Of a stretch of 47,054 nucleotides of DNA, positions 7,901-14,729 are shown piece by piece. Under the pieces are notes generated by a model. That model searched no databases and was not told the origin of the DNA. It saw only the letters and a list, made by a program, of their open reading frames with translations. Positions within the stretch are counted from its first letter, which is position 1, and every line of letters starts with the position of its first letter. The position numbers were made by a program, and so were the translations under genes. Source of the stretch: an uncultured Butyrivibrio sp. GTDB lineage: Bacteria; Bacillota; Clostridia; Lachnospirales; Lachnospiraceae. The stretch covers positions 12,090 to 59,143 of the forward strand of contig CAJTON010000003.1 of assembly GCA_910577605.1 (NCBI GenBank). Reading direction: 5' to 3'.

Positions 7901-9453
7901 TTCTGGCTTGCGGTCGGTATGTAGTGTCCTGCCGCGTCAAGCTCCTCTAACTTGTAGGTTCCGATAAGGATGTTGCTAAAGCGCGCTGTTCCGTCCGCTC
8001 CGGTCGTCGCCGTAAGGCTTATCTTTTCGCCGGAATCGGAGGTTCCGGAAAGTCTGAATTTAATTCCGGAGATCTTCTTATCCTCGGATTTTTTCGTTAC
8101 TTCCACGTTCCCGCGTTTGAGCTTGTTATCAAAGCTCACCGTTGCGGTCTTTCCTGATTCGACCGTCACGGTCTGCGCCGAGGGTGTGATGAAGTTTCCG
8201 TCCACGTCAAGCTCGGTCACGGTGTAGCTGCCGGGCGCGAGATCCTGTGCAATCGTACCGTCTGCTGTGGTCGTGACGGTTAGGTCTGCGCCTTCGCCGC
8301 TGATCTTAAACTTGATGCCGGAGATCTCTCCGGTCTCGGAGGTCTTGGTGATATTTACGGTTCCTTTGTTTTCGGTCTGTAATTTAAAGTAAAATGGCAA
8401 AGGATCGTAGCTTCCAGTGATAAGTGTCTGTGCGTCAGACGACCATATGATACAACCGTTTGTATTTGTTGACGAGACCTTGTGCTGCAACTGATAAGTT
8501 TTTTCTGGCATGGCACTGTCAGAACTGAAAGTGTATTTATTTTCGTCTTTTTTTATCTTCAGTTTTCCGTTGGTATCCGAACTGAATATCTCCCCGACGC
8601 CCCTGTAATCCGTAAGGGTTACGGTGTATTTGTCCGTTACGGGATCATACTTCATCGTATGGTGATACTGAGGGTTTATATTTGCCGTTCCCTGATTACC
8701 TGTTGCAAATGAAGGTGTAGCCGTCTGTGCTATTATCTTCTTAATGATCCAGTTATAGCACTTCTCGGCGGGTCTTCCTTCAAGCATACAGGAAAACTCA
8801 TCGGCGGGCACTCCCCAACGGTTGGCGTTTTTAATGTCCGCCGCTATGTTAGTTCTGAGCTGCTGCTGAAACTCCCATACGATGACCTGTGTGGCAAAGC
8901 GGTAATCGTCGGCATTACAGCCCTCGACCGGGATCTCGTTCTCCCCGTCATAGCCATAGAGCAGCGCAAGAATAATACCCCTGCGGCAGTCAAGCGGCAA
9001 ATGAGTAAAATATTCCTCAGAAACCGCGCGTGTCGCCGTAACATCGCCTGCCTTAAACGGTATTCCTGCCTCCACGCAGTACGCCACTCCCTTATTGCCG
9101 TCCGAATCCGTGACCTGATATTTCTGCTCTATTGAAGCAAAACCCGTGGTCGAGATCTCAGATTCTATGTAGCTTACCGTGCCATCGTCAGCATAAATGA
9201 TACGTTTTGCGGTATCCCTTACATATGTATAGGGGCTGCTGTCAGAGCCTATATATATGCCTACCATTGACGACTTTCCAGTATCTGAGGTAAAATTCAC
9301 GTCTGCGAAAGCCTTTTTGGGGCTGAACCCGTCAAACAGTGTTATCACCATCAGTAAAATCATTATAACAGATACGGATATTTTTGAAAAGCCCCTAAAT
9401 TTTTTATTTTTGAACCGCGTTTTGCTGCGGCTGCCTTTTCTGTTTTTTTTCAT
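4924..9453 (-). CDS. Giant cell-wall-anchored thioester adhesin with Cna-B/SpaA repeats
   Basis: 1,509 residues. A basic N-terminus and hydrophobic segment (about 26-40) end in an AFA-type cleavage site near residue 50. Residues about 60-340 form a TQXA/thioester domain, with Cys126 (GVAYCVEAG) and Gln189 (FATQVIVWEF) as the likely Cys-Gln thioester pair for covalent host or surface attachment. About a dozen Cna-B/SpaA-type domains follow, including four near-identical 90-residue units (446-805), each with a Lys near VEVTK and a Glu in the LEEL/LTEL strand that fit isopeptide cross-links. The C-terminus has Glu-Pro repeats, the motif VPTGD, a hydrophobic span and KKKRRK, a sorting signal with a non-classical motif. 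Exported and anchored by sortase (not in window). It follows a hairpin-gated junction with the lipoprotein gene. Confidence 0.9.
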   Translation of the reverse strand: MKKNRKGSRSKTRFKNKKFRGFSKISVSVIMILLMVITLFDGFSPKKAFADVNFTSDTGKSSMVGIYIGSDSSPYTYVRDTAKRIIYADDGTVSYIESEISTTGFASIEQKYQVTDSDGNKGVAYCVEAGIPFKAGDVTATRAVSEEYFTHLPLDCRRGIILALLYGYDGENEIPVEGCNADDYRFATQVIVWEFQQQLRTNIAADIKNANRWGVPADEFSCMLEGRPAEKCYNWIIKKIIAQTATPSFATGNQGTANINPQYHHTMKYDPVTDKYTVTLTDYRGVGEIFSSDTNGKLKIKKDENKYTFSSDSAMPEKTYQLQHKVSSTNTNGCIIWSSDAQTLITGSYDPLPFYFKLQTENKGTVNITKTSETGEISGIKFKISGEGADLTVTTTADGTIAQDLAPGSYTVTELDVDGNFITPSAQTVTVESGKTATVSFDNKLKRGNVEVTKKSEDKKISGIKFRLSGTSDSGEKISLTATTGADGTARFSNILIGTYKLEELDAAGHYIPTASQNITVKYNATAKATFNNNLKRGNVEVTKRSEDGKISGIKFRLSGTSDSGEKVDLTAATGADGVARFTNVLIGTYTLTELNAAGHYIPTTAQTVTVNYNTTAKATFNNSLKRGNVEVTKKSEDGRISGIKFRLSGTSDSGEKVSLTATTGADGVARFSNVLIGTYKLEELDAAGHYIPTASQNITVKYNATAKATFDNKLKRGNVEVTKRSEDGKISGIRFRLYGTSDSGEKVDLTAVTGADGIARFTNVLIGTYTLEEVNADISYVPTEAQKITVTYKGTAKAVFTNILKKWILTVTKTDAETGAPQSDAKLSGAVYGIYDKDGNLVDTYTTDGNGSFTTKEYACGDYTLKEITPSEGYTLDETVYPIGAEPGHFGIEHNSLEISVKEQVIKGSISIIKHTDNGDTQIETPEEGAEFEIYLKSAGSYENAAGSERDILICDEYGFAQTKELPYGVYTVHQTDGWADTEFMTDFDVYISRDGKIMRYLINNKAFESYLKIVKLDAETKKTVPVAGAAYKIYDADGDLITMRFTYPQVTVIDTFYTNAEGFLITPEKLGYGEYTLIECEAPYGYILDPGPVKFTMDLANSEENGGVLTVTVKQEDMPQKGVISIIKSGEYLLSFTEENALYTPVYASGMLSGAVFDVIAAEDITTGDGSIRYAAGTVADTVTTDADGKAQTKPLYLGRYIIKETKAPEGYVLSGEAVKAELTYAGETVEITRTEKEIENERQKAVISLKKLLESKSGKYGEPEGADITKVRFGLFSSAEITAADGTVLPAGALLESASVSADGTLTFKTDIPYGSYYVKELETAEGYILDETEYRFDFACADDRTALVEISVNGGVIENKPVYGTVKGIKTDEAGKPLGGALIGLFKPGTAGFTKETAVETAVSAGDGSFAFENVPYGTWIIREIESPEGYILSEKEFTVSVSEAGETVEVMLVNAPEPEPEPPAVDVPTGDKIPGKRIAAYIVLGIIISGLVAANIIFKKKRRK
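7039..8118 (-). repeat. Four tandem 270-bp repeats encoding Cna-B domains
   Basis: Exact 270-bp (90-codon) period; each unit begins KRGNVEVTK. Units 1 and 3 share variant features (GTYKLEELDAAGHYIPTASQ) while 2 and 4 share others (EKVDLTA, RFTNVLIGTYTL), so the array looks like a duplicated 540-bp dimer. The last unit diverges near its end (NADISYVPTEAQ). A more distant fifth copy precedes the array. Such an array can change length by recombination or be miscounted in assembly. Confidence 0.9.
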
Positions 9454-9483
9454 TACTTCTTTCTTCCTCCTTCATAAATCATT

Positions 9484-9515
9484 AAAAAAGGCTCCTGCCG
9501 TTTGAGACAGGAGCC
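9484..9515 (-). terminator. Intrinsic terminator between lipoprotein and adhesin genes
   Basis: Perfect 8-bp stem GGCTCCTG/CAGGAGCC with a 10-nt loop and a T6 run on the minus strand. It ends only about 30 bp before the adhesin ATG, leaving no room for a promoter after it. The adhesin must therefore be transcribed through this hairpin. Confidence 0.8.
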
Positions 9516-9550
9516 TGTTGGAAATCGTTATTATTAGGTTGTAGTCTTGT

Positions 9551-10750
9551 TCAGGCAAGGATATAAAATATCACACAGCCATCAGAAAATTCTTCAACAT
9601 ATAAATAAAATGCAGTAAATTTACTTTCTTCTCTGTATTCTTCGGGAAACATATGTCCCTCCCCATACATGTAGCACCAGTAATCAATGGCATCATTCAC
9701 ATAGAACTCAAGGGAAGTCAGCCCCTCGCTGTTTTTCCTTTCGCCCGCTCCGGTTGCCGGATTCGACCAGTTGTAGTGCTGATGTCCTACCGTACAGTGG
9801 TTGATGTTATCATAGTACCTGTTCGGTCCCGCTGTCGCGGTGCAGAAGTTATCCCATGCCCTGAGATTTTCTCCAAACGGAGAAGCGGGCAAGATAGATT
9901 CTTTCCATTCATCATAACTCAAATTATACTCATACCCATATTTTTTTGATAAATCTTGATATAGTTTTTTTACAGCTTCATAATCCGTATTGTCAACATA
10001 CCCTCTTGCTTTCAGTTCCGCGACCATATATGCCTTTATAGCCTCCACATCGTAAGGAGCGTCCCACATCGTCTTCTCCTTTTTCGGCAGTTCAGGCGCT
10101 TTTATCGGTGCCTGTGTCTCAGGCTGTGCCGGATCTGTTGGCTTTGGCGTCTGCACGGGCGCTTTCGTCGGTGCCTGCGTTTCAGGCTTTGACGTCTGCG
10201 CGGGTGCCTTTGTCGGTGCCTGTGTCTCAGGCTGCGCCGGAGTGCTTGGCTTTTGTGTCTGCACGGGTGCCTTAGTCTCTGCCGGAGTTACGGGTTTCTG
10301 GGTACTCTGCGCGGGCGCTTTCGTCTCTGCCGGAGTTTCGGGGCTTACCGGAGTTACAGGCTTTGGCGCGCTCTGGACGGGCGTTTCCTTCGGCGCTTCC
10401 GTCTCAGGCGTTGTTGTAGCTGTACCTTTTTTCGGGGGCTGCGGCTTGGTCTGCTGCTCTCCCTCCGTCATTGTTCCGCCTTTTTTGTCGGTCTGCGCCT
10501 CATTTTTGACCGTCTGACCTTCCGTCTCCTTTTCGGTCTGTCCCTCTCTTTCCGTCACACTCTCCGAAGGAGCTGCGCTTTCTGCCGGATCCTTTGTCCT
10601 GTCTGCCGCGTCGGCTATATGACCCTGTGTCTGCTGTTGTGTGTAGTCTTTACCGGACGCTGCGGCTGTGGACTTATTCCCGGTGCAGCCAGTCAGAATA
10701 AGCGCTGCAAAAATAACTGTGCAGATGGCTGTACATAAATGCTTTTTCAT
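9551..10750 (-). CDS. Surface lipoprotein with long Pro/Thr-rich linker and novel C-terminal domain
   Basis: 399 residues. Type II signal peptide with lipobox LTGC and lipidated Cys22. Residues about 30-100 are Glu/Thr/Gln-rich and disordered. Residues about 101-226 are a low-complexity linker built from degenerate PETQAPTKAP-type repeats. Residues about 227-399 form a globular domain rich in Tyr, Trp and His (motifs MWDAPYDVEAIKAYMV, RAWDNFCTATAGPNRYYD, NHCTVGHQHYNW, YWCYMYGEGHMFPEEY) with four Cys. I do not recognise this domain. It is the first gene behind a near-consensus promoter and is followed by the adhesin, so the two may act together at the cell surface. Confidence 0.7.
   Translation of the reverse strand: MKKHLCTAICTVIFAALILTGCTGNKSTAAASGKDYTQQQTQGHIADAADRTKDPAESAAPSESVTEREGQTEKETEGQTVKNEAQTDKKGGTMTEGEQQTKPQPPKKGTATTTPETEAPKETPVQSAPKPVTPVSPETPAETKAPAQSTQKPVTPAETKAPVQTQKPSTPAQPETQAPTKAPAQTSKPETQAPTKAPVQTPKPTDPAQPETQAPIKAPELPKKEKTMWDAPYDVEAIKAYMVAELKARGYVDNTDYEAVKKLYQDLSKKYGYEYNLSYDEWKESILPASPFGENLRAWDNFCTATAGPNRYYDNINHCTVGHQHYNWSNPATGAGERKNSEGLTSLEFYVNDAIDYWCYMYGEGHMFPEEYREESKFTAFYLYVEEFSDGCVIFYILA
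10073..10450 (-). repeat. Degenerate Pro/Thr/Ala linker repeat in lipoprotein gene
   Basis: Imperfect units of about 12-20 codons containing ETQAPTKAP, ETKAPVQ or SKPETQAP follow one another. This is typical of cell-wall-spanning spacers, which vary in length between strains. Confidence 0.7.
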
Positions 10751-10805
10751 AACGATTTCCCCTTTCTCTGAACCCTTGCGGGATATACTGCTTTTTCTTA
10801 GCTTT

Positions 10806-10835
10806 ATTATATTTCCCGCTCGGGTATTTTGTCAA
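10806..10835 (-). promoter_or_regulatory. Consensus sigma-A promoter of the lipoprotein/adhesin operon
   Basis: On the minus strand TTGACA (10830-10835) and TATAAT (10806-10811) are separated by 18 bp; both hexamers are perfect. The spacer contains the small palindrome CCCGAGCGGG. The lipoprotein ATG is about 55 bp downstream of the -10. Confidence 0.85.
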
Positions 10836-10873
10836 ATGTGCGATTTATTTTTTACTGACAATTTCGCACATTT
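10834..10873. promoter_or_regulatory. Inverted repeat overlapping the -35: candidate operator
   Basis: Arms AAATGTGCGA (10834-10843) and TCGCACATTT (10864-10873) are perfect 10-bp inverted copies with 20 bp between them. One arm overlaps the -35 hexamer. Arm-to-arm centre spacing is 30 bp, about three helical turns, which suits a cooperatively binding regulator. Confidence 0.55.
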
Positions 10874-10932
10874 TTTTCCGCCCATAGGCACCACCTCCTT
10901 TCCTGCCTGTCTGATGTATCATTTTCCCGGCG

Positions 10933-11193
10933 TCATCTATCAGCCCAGACCGTAAGGGCGGCTGACATACCCGTCATTAATACCCCGAGACCGAGAGCAA
11001 GCCAGATCTGCATATCAGCCCTGTCCTTTAATTCTTCCGCCTCCTGTCCGCAGGATCCCTCTGTCTGTACGGTCATTTCGTCCGCCGCTTTCATGTCCCT
11101 GTATACCCTGATCCCGATAAGGACCTCGGTAATTATCATTGCCGCGACCGCAACCGCGGCTATAAATCTCCTGGCATTAAAATACCCTTTCAT
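10933..11193 (-). CDS. Small bitopic membrane protein (86 aa)
   Basis: Two hydrophobic segments (about residues 9-28 and 62-82) flank a charged, mostly external or cytosolic middle (TVQTEGSCGQEAEELKDRAD). Overlaps the preceding DUF6017 gene by ATGA, so it is translated with it. No family recognised. It is the last gene before the promoter of the lipoprotein operon. Confidence 0.6.
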   Translation of the reverse strand: MKGYFNARRFIAAVAVAAMIITEVLIGIRVYRDMKAADEMTVQTEGSCGQEAEELKDRADMQIWLALGLGVLMTGMSAALTVWADR

Positions 11194-12431
11194 GACGTTT
11201 TTTCCTCATCTCCCGCAAAGAGGTCGTGACCGACCCTCAGCGTGTAGTACCCCTCCATCGTCGCCGGGGCGTTAAAGAGAACCGCTAAAAGGTACTGCTT
11301 GACGTTTGACACCCTTGAGGTGTTCTCCCTGAGGCAGTCGAGTATGTAGATCATGTGGTCGCACCGGAGCCTTAAAAATCTCGCCTTTACAAGCTCCCGT
11401 GGCTTCTCTTCCCCTGCGATCCGTATGTACGGCTTTGTGCCGCAGAGCACCTCAAGGATCAGCTCCACAAGCCCGTCAATCGTCTCCGTTTCGTGCGGAA
11501 GGCTTATTTTCAGGCTGTCGTAGCCGATATTGCCGAGTATGAGGTCACGGTACCTGCCGTAAAGTTCGCCGCTAGGGAGTGCCGCGCTTTTTTTTCGGGT
11601 CTCCGTCTGCGTGGGAGGCTTTACCTGCCGGAAGGATGAGCTCCCCTGTCCGTGCCGCGAAGTCAGGGGACGCTTATCCGTCCCATCATTCGCATCGTTC
11701 CCCTCTTGGGATACAGGATAAGGATAGATAGGATCTTTATATAGTCTTTTGTTATTATCAGTATTTTGTAGGCTCAAGATCTCCGCTGACGGTGATTCCA
11801 CAGACGGTTTACCCATATGTGGGTTATCCATATGCGGGTTATCCGTTTGTTGAATTTCGATAAGCGGTGAGGATCCAGTAAATACGGGGCTTTGCGCGAC
11901 TGCGTATACTGCGGTGGGCTGTGATCCCATATCCGGTGCGGGATCCGTATCCGTACCGGTTTTCACGCCCTGACCGCCCGAAACGACAAGCGTGCTGCAC
12001 GTATCCGGAATCGGATCCTGAATGTCCGTGTCTGCCGCGGATCCCTGCCCTTCAGCCCTAAAGCCTGTGTATGACCGTGACCCTGCGTCCGTCTGATACG
12101 CCCTCTCAGGCGCACAGACAGCCTCCGGCGCTTCCTGTTGAGGTACCTCGTAGACCGTAAACTCGGTCTCCCTGTACCTGCCGTTTTTGTCCTTGCGCTG
12201 TTCCTTTTTCAGGTACCCGCCCGTCTCAAGCTCCTTCATCATGCGCCGTATGGCATACTCGCTTTCGTTAAGGATCTTCGCAATGCCCCTGACGGAGAGC
12301 TTCCAGTCCTCCGGCAGCGACAGAAGGAGCGTCATCAGCGTTTTCGCACTGGTAGAGATATTTTTATCGTGCAGGTGGTAGTTATTTATTACGGTAAAAT
12401 TACCTGTCCTGTCGGCTTTTACTTTCTGCAT
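11190..12431 (-). CDS. Winged-helix protein with DUF6017 C-terminal domain (putative replication-initiation/organiser protein)
   Basis: 413 residues from the ATG at 12429-12431, which has AGGAGG seven bases upstream; the longer frame would overlap the previous gene and has no site. Residues about 10-95 form a winged helix (ISTSAKTLMTLLLSLPEDW, LSVRGIAKILNESEYAIRRM, wing KNGRYRETEFTVYE). Residues about 100-290 are a Ser/Pro/Asp-rich disordered linker. Residues about 295-413 match DUF6017 (ELYGRYRDLILGNIGYDSL, KARFLRLRCDHMIYILDCL, NVKQYLLAVLFNAPATMEGYY). In Clostridial ICEs this architecture is usually annotated as a helix-turn-helix or replication-initiator-like protein; biochemical proof is lacking. 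Two shorter paralogues lie directly upstream. Confidence 0.85.
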   Translation of the reverse strand: MQKVKADRTGNFTVINNYHLHDKNISTSAKTLMTLLLSLPEDWKLSVRGIAKILNESEYAIRRMMKELETGGYLKKEQRKDKNGRYRETEFTVYEVPQQEAPEAVCAPERAYQTDAGSRSYTGFRAEGQGSAADTDIQDPIPDTCSTLVVSGGQGVKTGTDTDPAPDMGSQPTAVYAVAQSPVFTGSSPLIEIQQTDNPHMDNPHMGKPSVESPSAEILSLQNTDNNKRLYKDPIYPYPVSQEGNDANDGTDKRPLTSRHGQGSSSFRQVKPPTQTETRKKSAALPSGELYGRYRDLILGNIGYDSLKISLPHETETIDGLVELILEVLCGTKPYIRIAGEEKPRELVKARFLRLRCDHMIYILDCLRENTSRVSNVKQYLLAVLFNAPATMEGYYTLRVGHDLFAGDEEKTS

Positions 12432-12441
12432 GGCTGTCCTC

Positions 12442-12756
12442 CTATGCCGTTTTTCCGGTCTGTGATTTTTCAAAGACGAAGTATTCCGTCCGGTACGGTA
12501 TTCCTTTGAGGTCCCTTATGACCTCGGTCCTGAAATATCCCGCCGCCGTCAGCTCGTTTATTATCCTCTGGATCGCGAACTCGTCCTCGCGCATCATGCT
12601 TTTTAAGGCGTCGGTCGAGTATTCCCAGTCGTCCGGCATGGACAGAAGGAGCGTTAAAAGCCCTTTTGCCTGTATCGAAAGGCGCGGGTCCTTAAGGTGG
12701 AAGTTGCTCATGGCTATGTAATGTTCGTTTTTGCTGACTTTAAGTATCTCTTTCAT
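12442..12756 (-). CDS. Stand-alone winged-helix protein (104 aa), paralogue of the DUF6017 protein N-terminus
   Basis: Nearly the whole protein aligns with the N-terminal winged helix of the next gene: LSIQAKGLLTLLLSMPDDW corresponds to ISTSAKTLMTLLLSLPEDW, followed by the recognition helix (EDEFAIQRIINEL) and wing (KGIPYRTEYFVFE). No C-terminal domain. ATGGAGGAAG site upstream; start overlaps the stop of the preceding gene by ATGA and the stop lies 10 bp before the next ATG. A DNA-binding role is inferred from the fold. Confidence 0.75.
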   Translation of the reverse strand: MKEILKVSKNEHYIAMSNFHLKDPRLSIQAKGLLTLLLSMPDDWEYSTDALKSMMREDEFAIQRIINELTAAGYFRTEVIRDLKGIPYRTEYFVFEKSQTGKTA

Positions 12757-13034
12757 TTTTTGTCTTCCTCCATATTTTTTAATGTTATGACTGTCCGTCC
12801 GAGCCTGCCGCCGTCCTGAAATCTCCGCTCGCGGATTATGTAGCCGCGCGTTTCAAGCTCACGAAGGGCGCTGCTTACGGCTGTGGAGCCGTCCGGCGTG
12901 AGTTTTGACAGGCTCTCTATGCTCTGCGGAGCTCCGTCCGGCAGGACCGACAGTACGGCGAGCATTCCTTTAGCCCGCAGCGAGAGGCGGCGGTCGCTGA
13001 ATGCCGCGGGGACGGCGTTTTTATTACTGTTCAT
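12753..13034 (-). CDS. Stand-alone winged-helix protein (93 aa), second paralogue
   Basis: Third member of the winged-helix set, more diverged: LSLRAKGMLAVLSVLPDGAP, then an HTH (SIESLSKLTPDGSTAVSSAL), and a wing (GGRLGRTVITLKN). ATG at 13032-13034 with AAAGGAG upstream. Its order ahead of the other two suggests local duplication followed by specialisation. Possible heteromeric partner or regulator of the DUF6017 protein; this is inference. Confidence 0.7.
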   Translation of the reverse strand: MNSNKNAVPAAFSDRRLSLRAKGMLAVLSVLPDGAPQSIESLSKLTPDGSTAVSSALRELETRGYIIRERRFQDGGRLGRTVITLKNMEEDKK

Positions 13035-13077
13035 CGTTTAGAACACTCCTTTCGTATGGAAATACGCTCTTACGGGC

Positions 13078-13260
13078 TCAGTCCTCAAGACTGGCTTCTG
13101 CGTTCCCGAGTATCTCTAACATCTGGTCCTCCGTCGCAGCGCAGCCGTTCAGCAGCTCGATCTCGTATATAAGGGTCTTCTGCACGGGGGTTTTTACATA
13201 CTTGCAGATAAGTTTTTTGACTTCATCGGCGCTTACAAGGCGCAGATTTGCTCTGCTCAT
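13078..13260 (-). CDS. Small hypothetical protein (60 aa) coupled to PAPS-reductase-like gene
   Basis: GGAGGG upstream of ATG; overlaps the end of the PAPS-reductase-like gene by ATGA. Predicted helical (SADEVKKLICKYVKTPVQKT) with two Cys and an acidic end. No domain recognised. Tight coupling suggests a partner of the preceding enzyme. Confidence 0.6.
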   Translation of the reverse strand: MSRANLRLVSADEVKKLICKYVKTPVQKTLIYEIELLNGCAATEDQMLEILGNAEASLED

Positions 13261-14033
13261 GACTGTCCCTCCAGCAGGTCAAATATTGTCATCTGCTGCT
13301 CTCCCCAGAAATCCTCCCAGTAGAACTTTTCTTCTTTCTCGTGAATGCTTACATCTTTCAGTGTGTTCCACTTGTCTCCTATAAGGTCCGGCATCTTCTC
13401 CAGCTCCAAAAGCGTGTTCCAGTATTCCCTGTGATTTTTTCTCAGGTACCGCAGCTGACAGTCCCTTGCATTCGGGCAGAACCAGCAGCCGCCGCGCGGG
13501 GCAAAATCATAGACCGGGGACAGCAGGTCATACTTTCTGCACAGTTTAAAAGCCATCTCCTCGGTATATCCGTACTTTGCGAGCAGGGATATTTTATTGC
13601 CGGAAAGACGTTCCATGCGTTTCGGCTCGTCTGCGGCGATGCCGATGTACTGGATATAATCATCTGCAATGCCTTTTAAAAAGTCTTTTATAGGCTTAAG
13701 TTTACATGGTTTCTGTATCCCGCACATTCCGGTCGCAGGGAATCCGGCTCTCTTTCCTGTTCCGGCTCGTTTTCCTCTTGTTGGCTCATGTAAGAAAATA
13801 TCCATGTAAGTTTTATCAGCGTGCAGGATATTAACTTCATATCCCCATTCACGAAACAGCGGAATGCATTTATTTTTAATAAAATCCATGTGTTCCGGAA
13901 GTTCCCCGCTGACATTTTCGTCAAACATGACTTCCGAGAAGACGATGAGGTCAAGCGGCTCATTATTCTCATGGGCTAGGATTATGCCTGCGGTGCTGTC
14001 CTTGCCCCCGCTCCAACTGGCTATGTATTTCAA
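13257..14033 (-). CDS. PAPS reductase-family PP-loop ATPase
   Basis: 258 residues starting at a TTG (14031-14033) behind GGAGG; the N-terminus is KYIASWSGGKDSTAGI, with the PP-loop SGGKDST at residues 8-14 that binds ATP for adenylation. Further down: CGIQKPCKLKPI (about 104-116), GIAADEPKRMERL (about 133-145) and GGCWFCPNARDC (about 180-192), whose cysteines may bind metal or take part in sulfur transfer. Phage and ICE members of this family are related to CysH and DndC, but their reactions are mostly unknown. No dndB/D/E genes are nearby, so DNA phosphorothioation is not supported. Complete by length. Confidence 0.8.
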   Translation of the reverse strand: MKYIASWSGGKDSTAGIILAHENNEPLDLIVFSEVMFDENVSGELPEHMDFIKNKCIPLFREWGYEVNILHADKTYMDIFLHEPTRGKRAGTGKRAGFPATGMCGIQKPCKLKPIKDFLKGIADDYIQYIGIAADEPKRMERLSGNKISLLAKYGYTEEMAFKLCRKYDLLSPVYDFAPRGGCWFCPNARDCQLRYLRKNHREYWNTLLELEKMPDLIGDKWNTLKDVSIHEKEEKFYWEDFWGEQQMTIFDLLEGQS

Positions 14034-14062
14034 TTACGCTGCCTCCTTTGACGAAATCGCCT

Positions 14063-14416
14063 TCATCTTTCCTCCCGTTCGTGGACGGGTTCCGCCTTAT
14101 GGGGCTTCTCATTTTCCCCCGCCTCTTTTACCTCCTTCAGCCTGTACCAGTGATTCCTGCCGTTTTTATCGCAGGTCACAAACTGGGGATATTTATTCCC
14201 GCAAAGGACGTCTTTTACAAGAAAGTTCTGTCCTAAAGGGTCGGTGAGCAGCGTTTCGCCGATGGCGTTTTCTCCGATTTTCCACCCTTTGGGGACTGAT
14301 ACAGTTATTTTCTCACTGCACACTGCGGTAGGTTCCGGTCCCCCGTATGTATATGTGGGTACTTTTTCCCTTGTAAGCACACCGTAATTCCTGTAAATCT
14401 CAAGTTTATCTGACAT
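14063..14416 (-). CDS. ICE accessory protein (117 aa), unknown function
   Basis: GGAGG upstream of ATG at 14414-14416; overlaps the previous gene by 11 bp. Contains a compact beta-rich segment (SEKITVSVPKGWKIGENAIG, then TLLTDPLGQNFLVKDVLCG, then FVTCDKNGRNHWYRLKEV). The C-terminus is HEREER, a tail shared with two other ORFs of this region. A ten-codon mini-ORF (MKAISSKEAA) starts at its stop (ATGA) and ends just before the TTG start of the next gene, possibly helping re-initiation. Confidence 0.6.
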   Translation of the reverse strand: MSDKLEIYRNYGVLTREKVPTYTYGGPEPTAVCSEKITVSVPKGWKIGENAIGETLLTDPLGQNFLVKDVLCGNKYPQFVTCDKNGRNHWYRLKEVKEAGENEKPHKAEPVHEREER

Positions 14417-14702
14417 CTGCCTTACCTCCGTCCTTTTGTATGGATTCCCAGTGTTCGCACACGGCTTCCGCTACGATTTTTGCTGCTTCCGGTTTTTCGA
14501 AACTCTCATCTGCAATATTCAGCGCATTATCGAGCACGTTTGTCGGAGAATCCGTTCTGACACATACATTCCAGTCCGATATTGCTATAAATCCTCCTTT
14601 AGAAAACTGACCGTATACCACGGAAACGGTATGGTCGTCGAATTTAGCGCTTATTTCATACACATTTTTCACTTCATAAGAATTATCAAATTTGTCTCCC
14701 AT
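14406..14702 (-). CDS. DUF6618-like protein, single-domain form (98 aa)
   Basis: Related to the first half of the protein at 17349-17870: both have VYGQFSKGGFIAISDW or IYGRHVNGGFIAVPNW, then an N-rich segment, then AAKIVAEAVCEHWE or AAKAIAEAVCEHWE. This block corresponds, as far as I recall, to DUF6618 of Clostridial mobile elements. AGGAGG upstream of ATG. Function unknown; two copies with different architecture in the same operon. Confidence 0.65.
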   Translation of the reverse strand: MGDKFDNSYEVKNVYEISAKFDDHTVSVVYGQFSKGGFIAISDWNVCVRTDSPTNVLDNALNIADESFEKPEAAKIVAEAVCEHWESIQKDGGKADVR

Positions 14703-14729
14703 TATTTTGTCCTCCTGATAAATAAAGTT

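Noticed and set aside
7039..8118. CRISPR-like array
   Set aside because: The 270-bp units are coding and contiguous, without spacers.
10242..10738. Long plus-strand frames opposite the lipoprotein gene
   Set aside because: They are translations of the complementary Pro/Thr repeat strand, with Arg/Leu/Cys-rich composition and no ribosome binding site.
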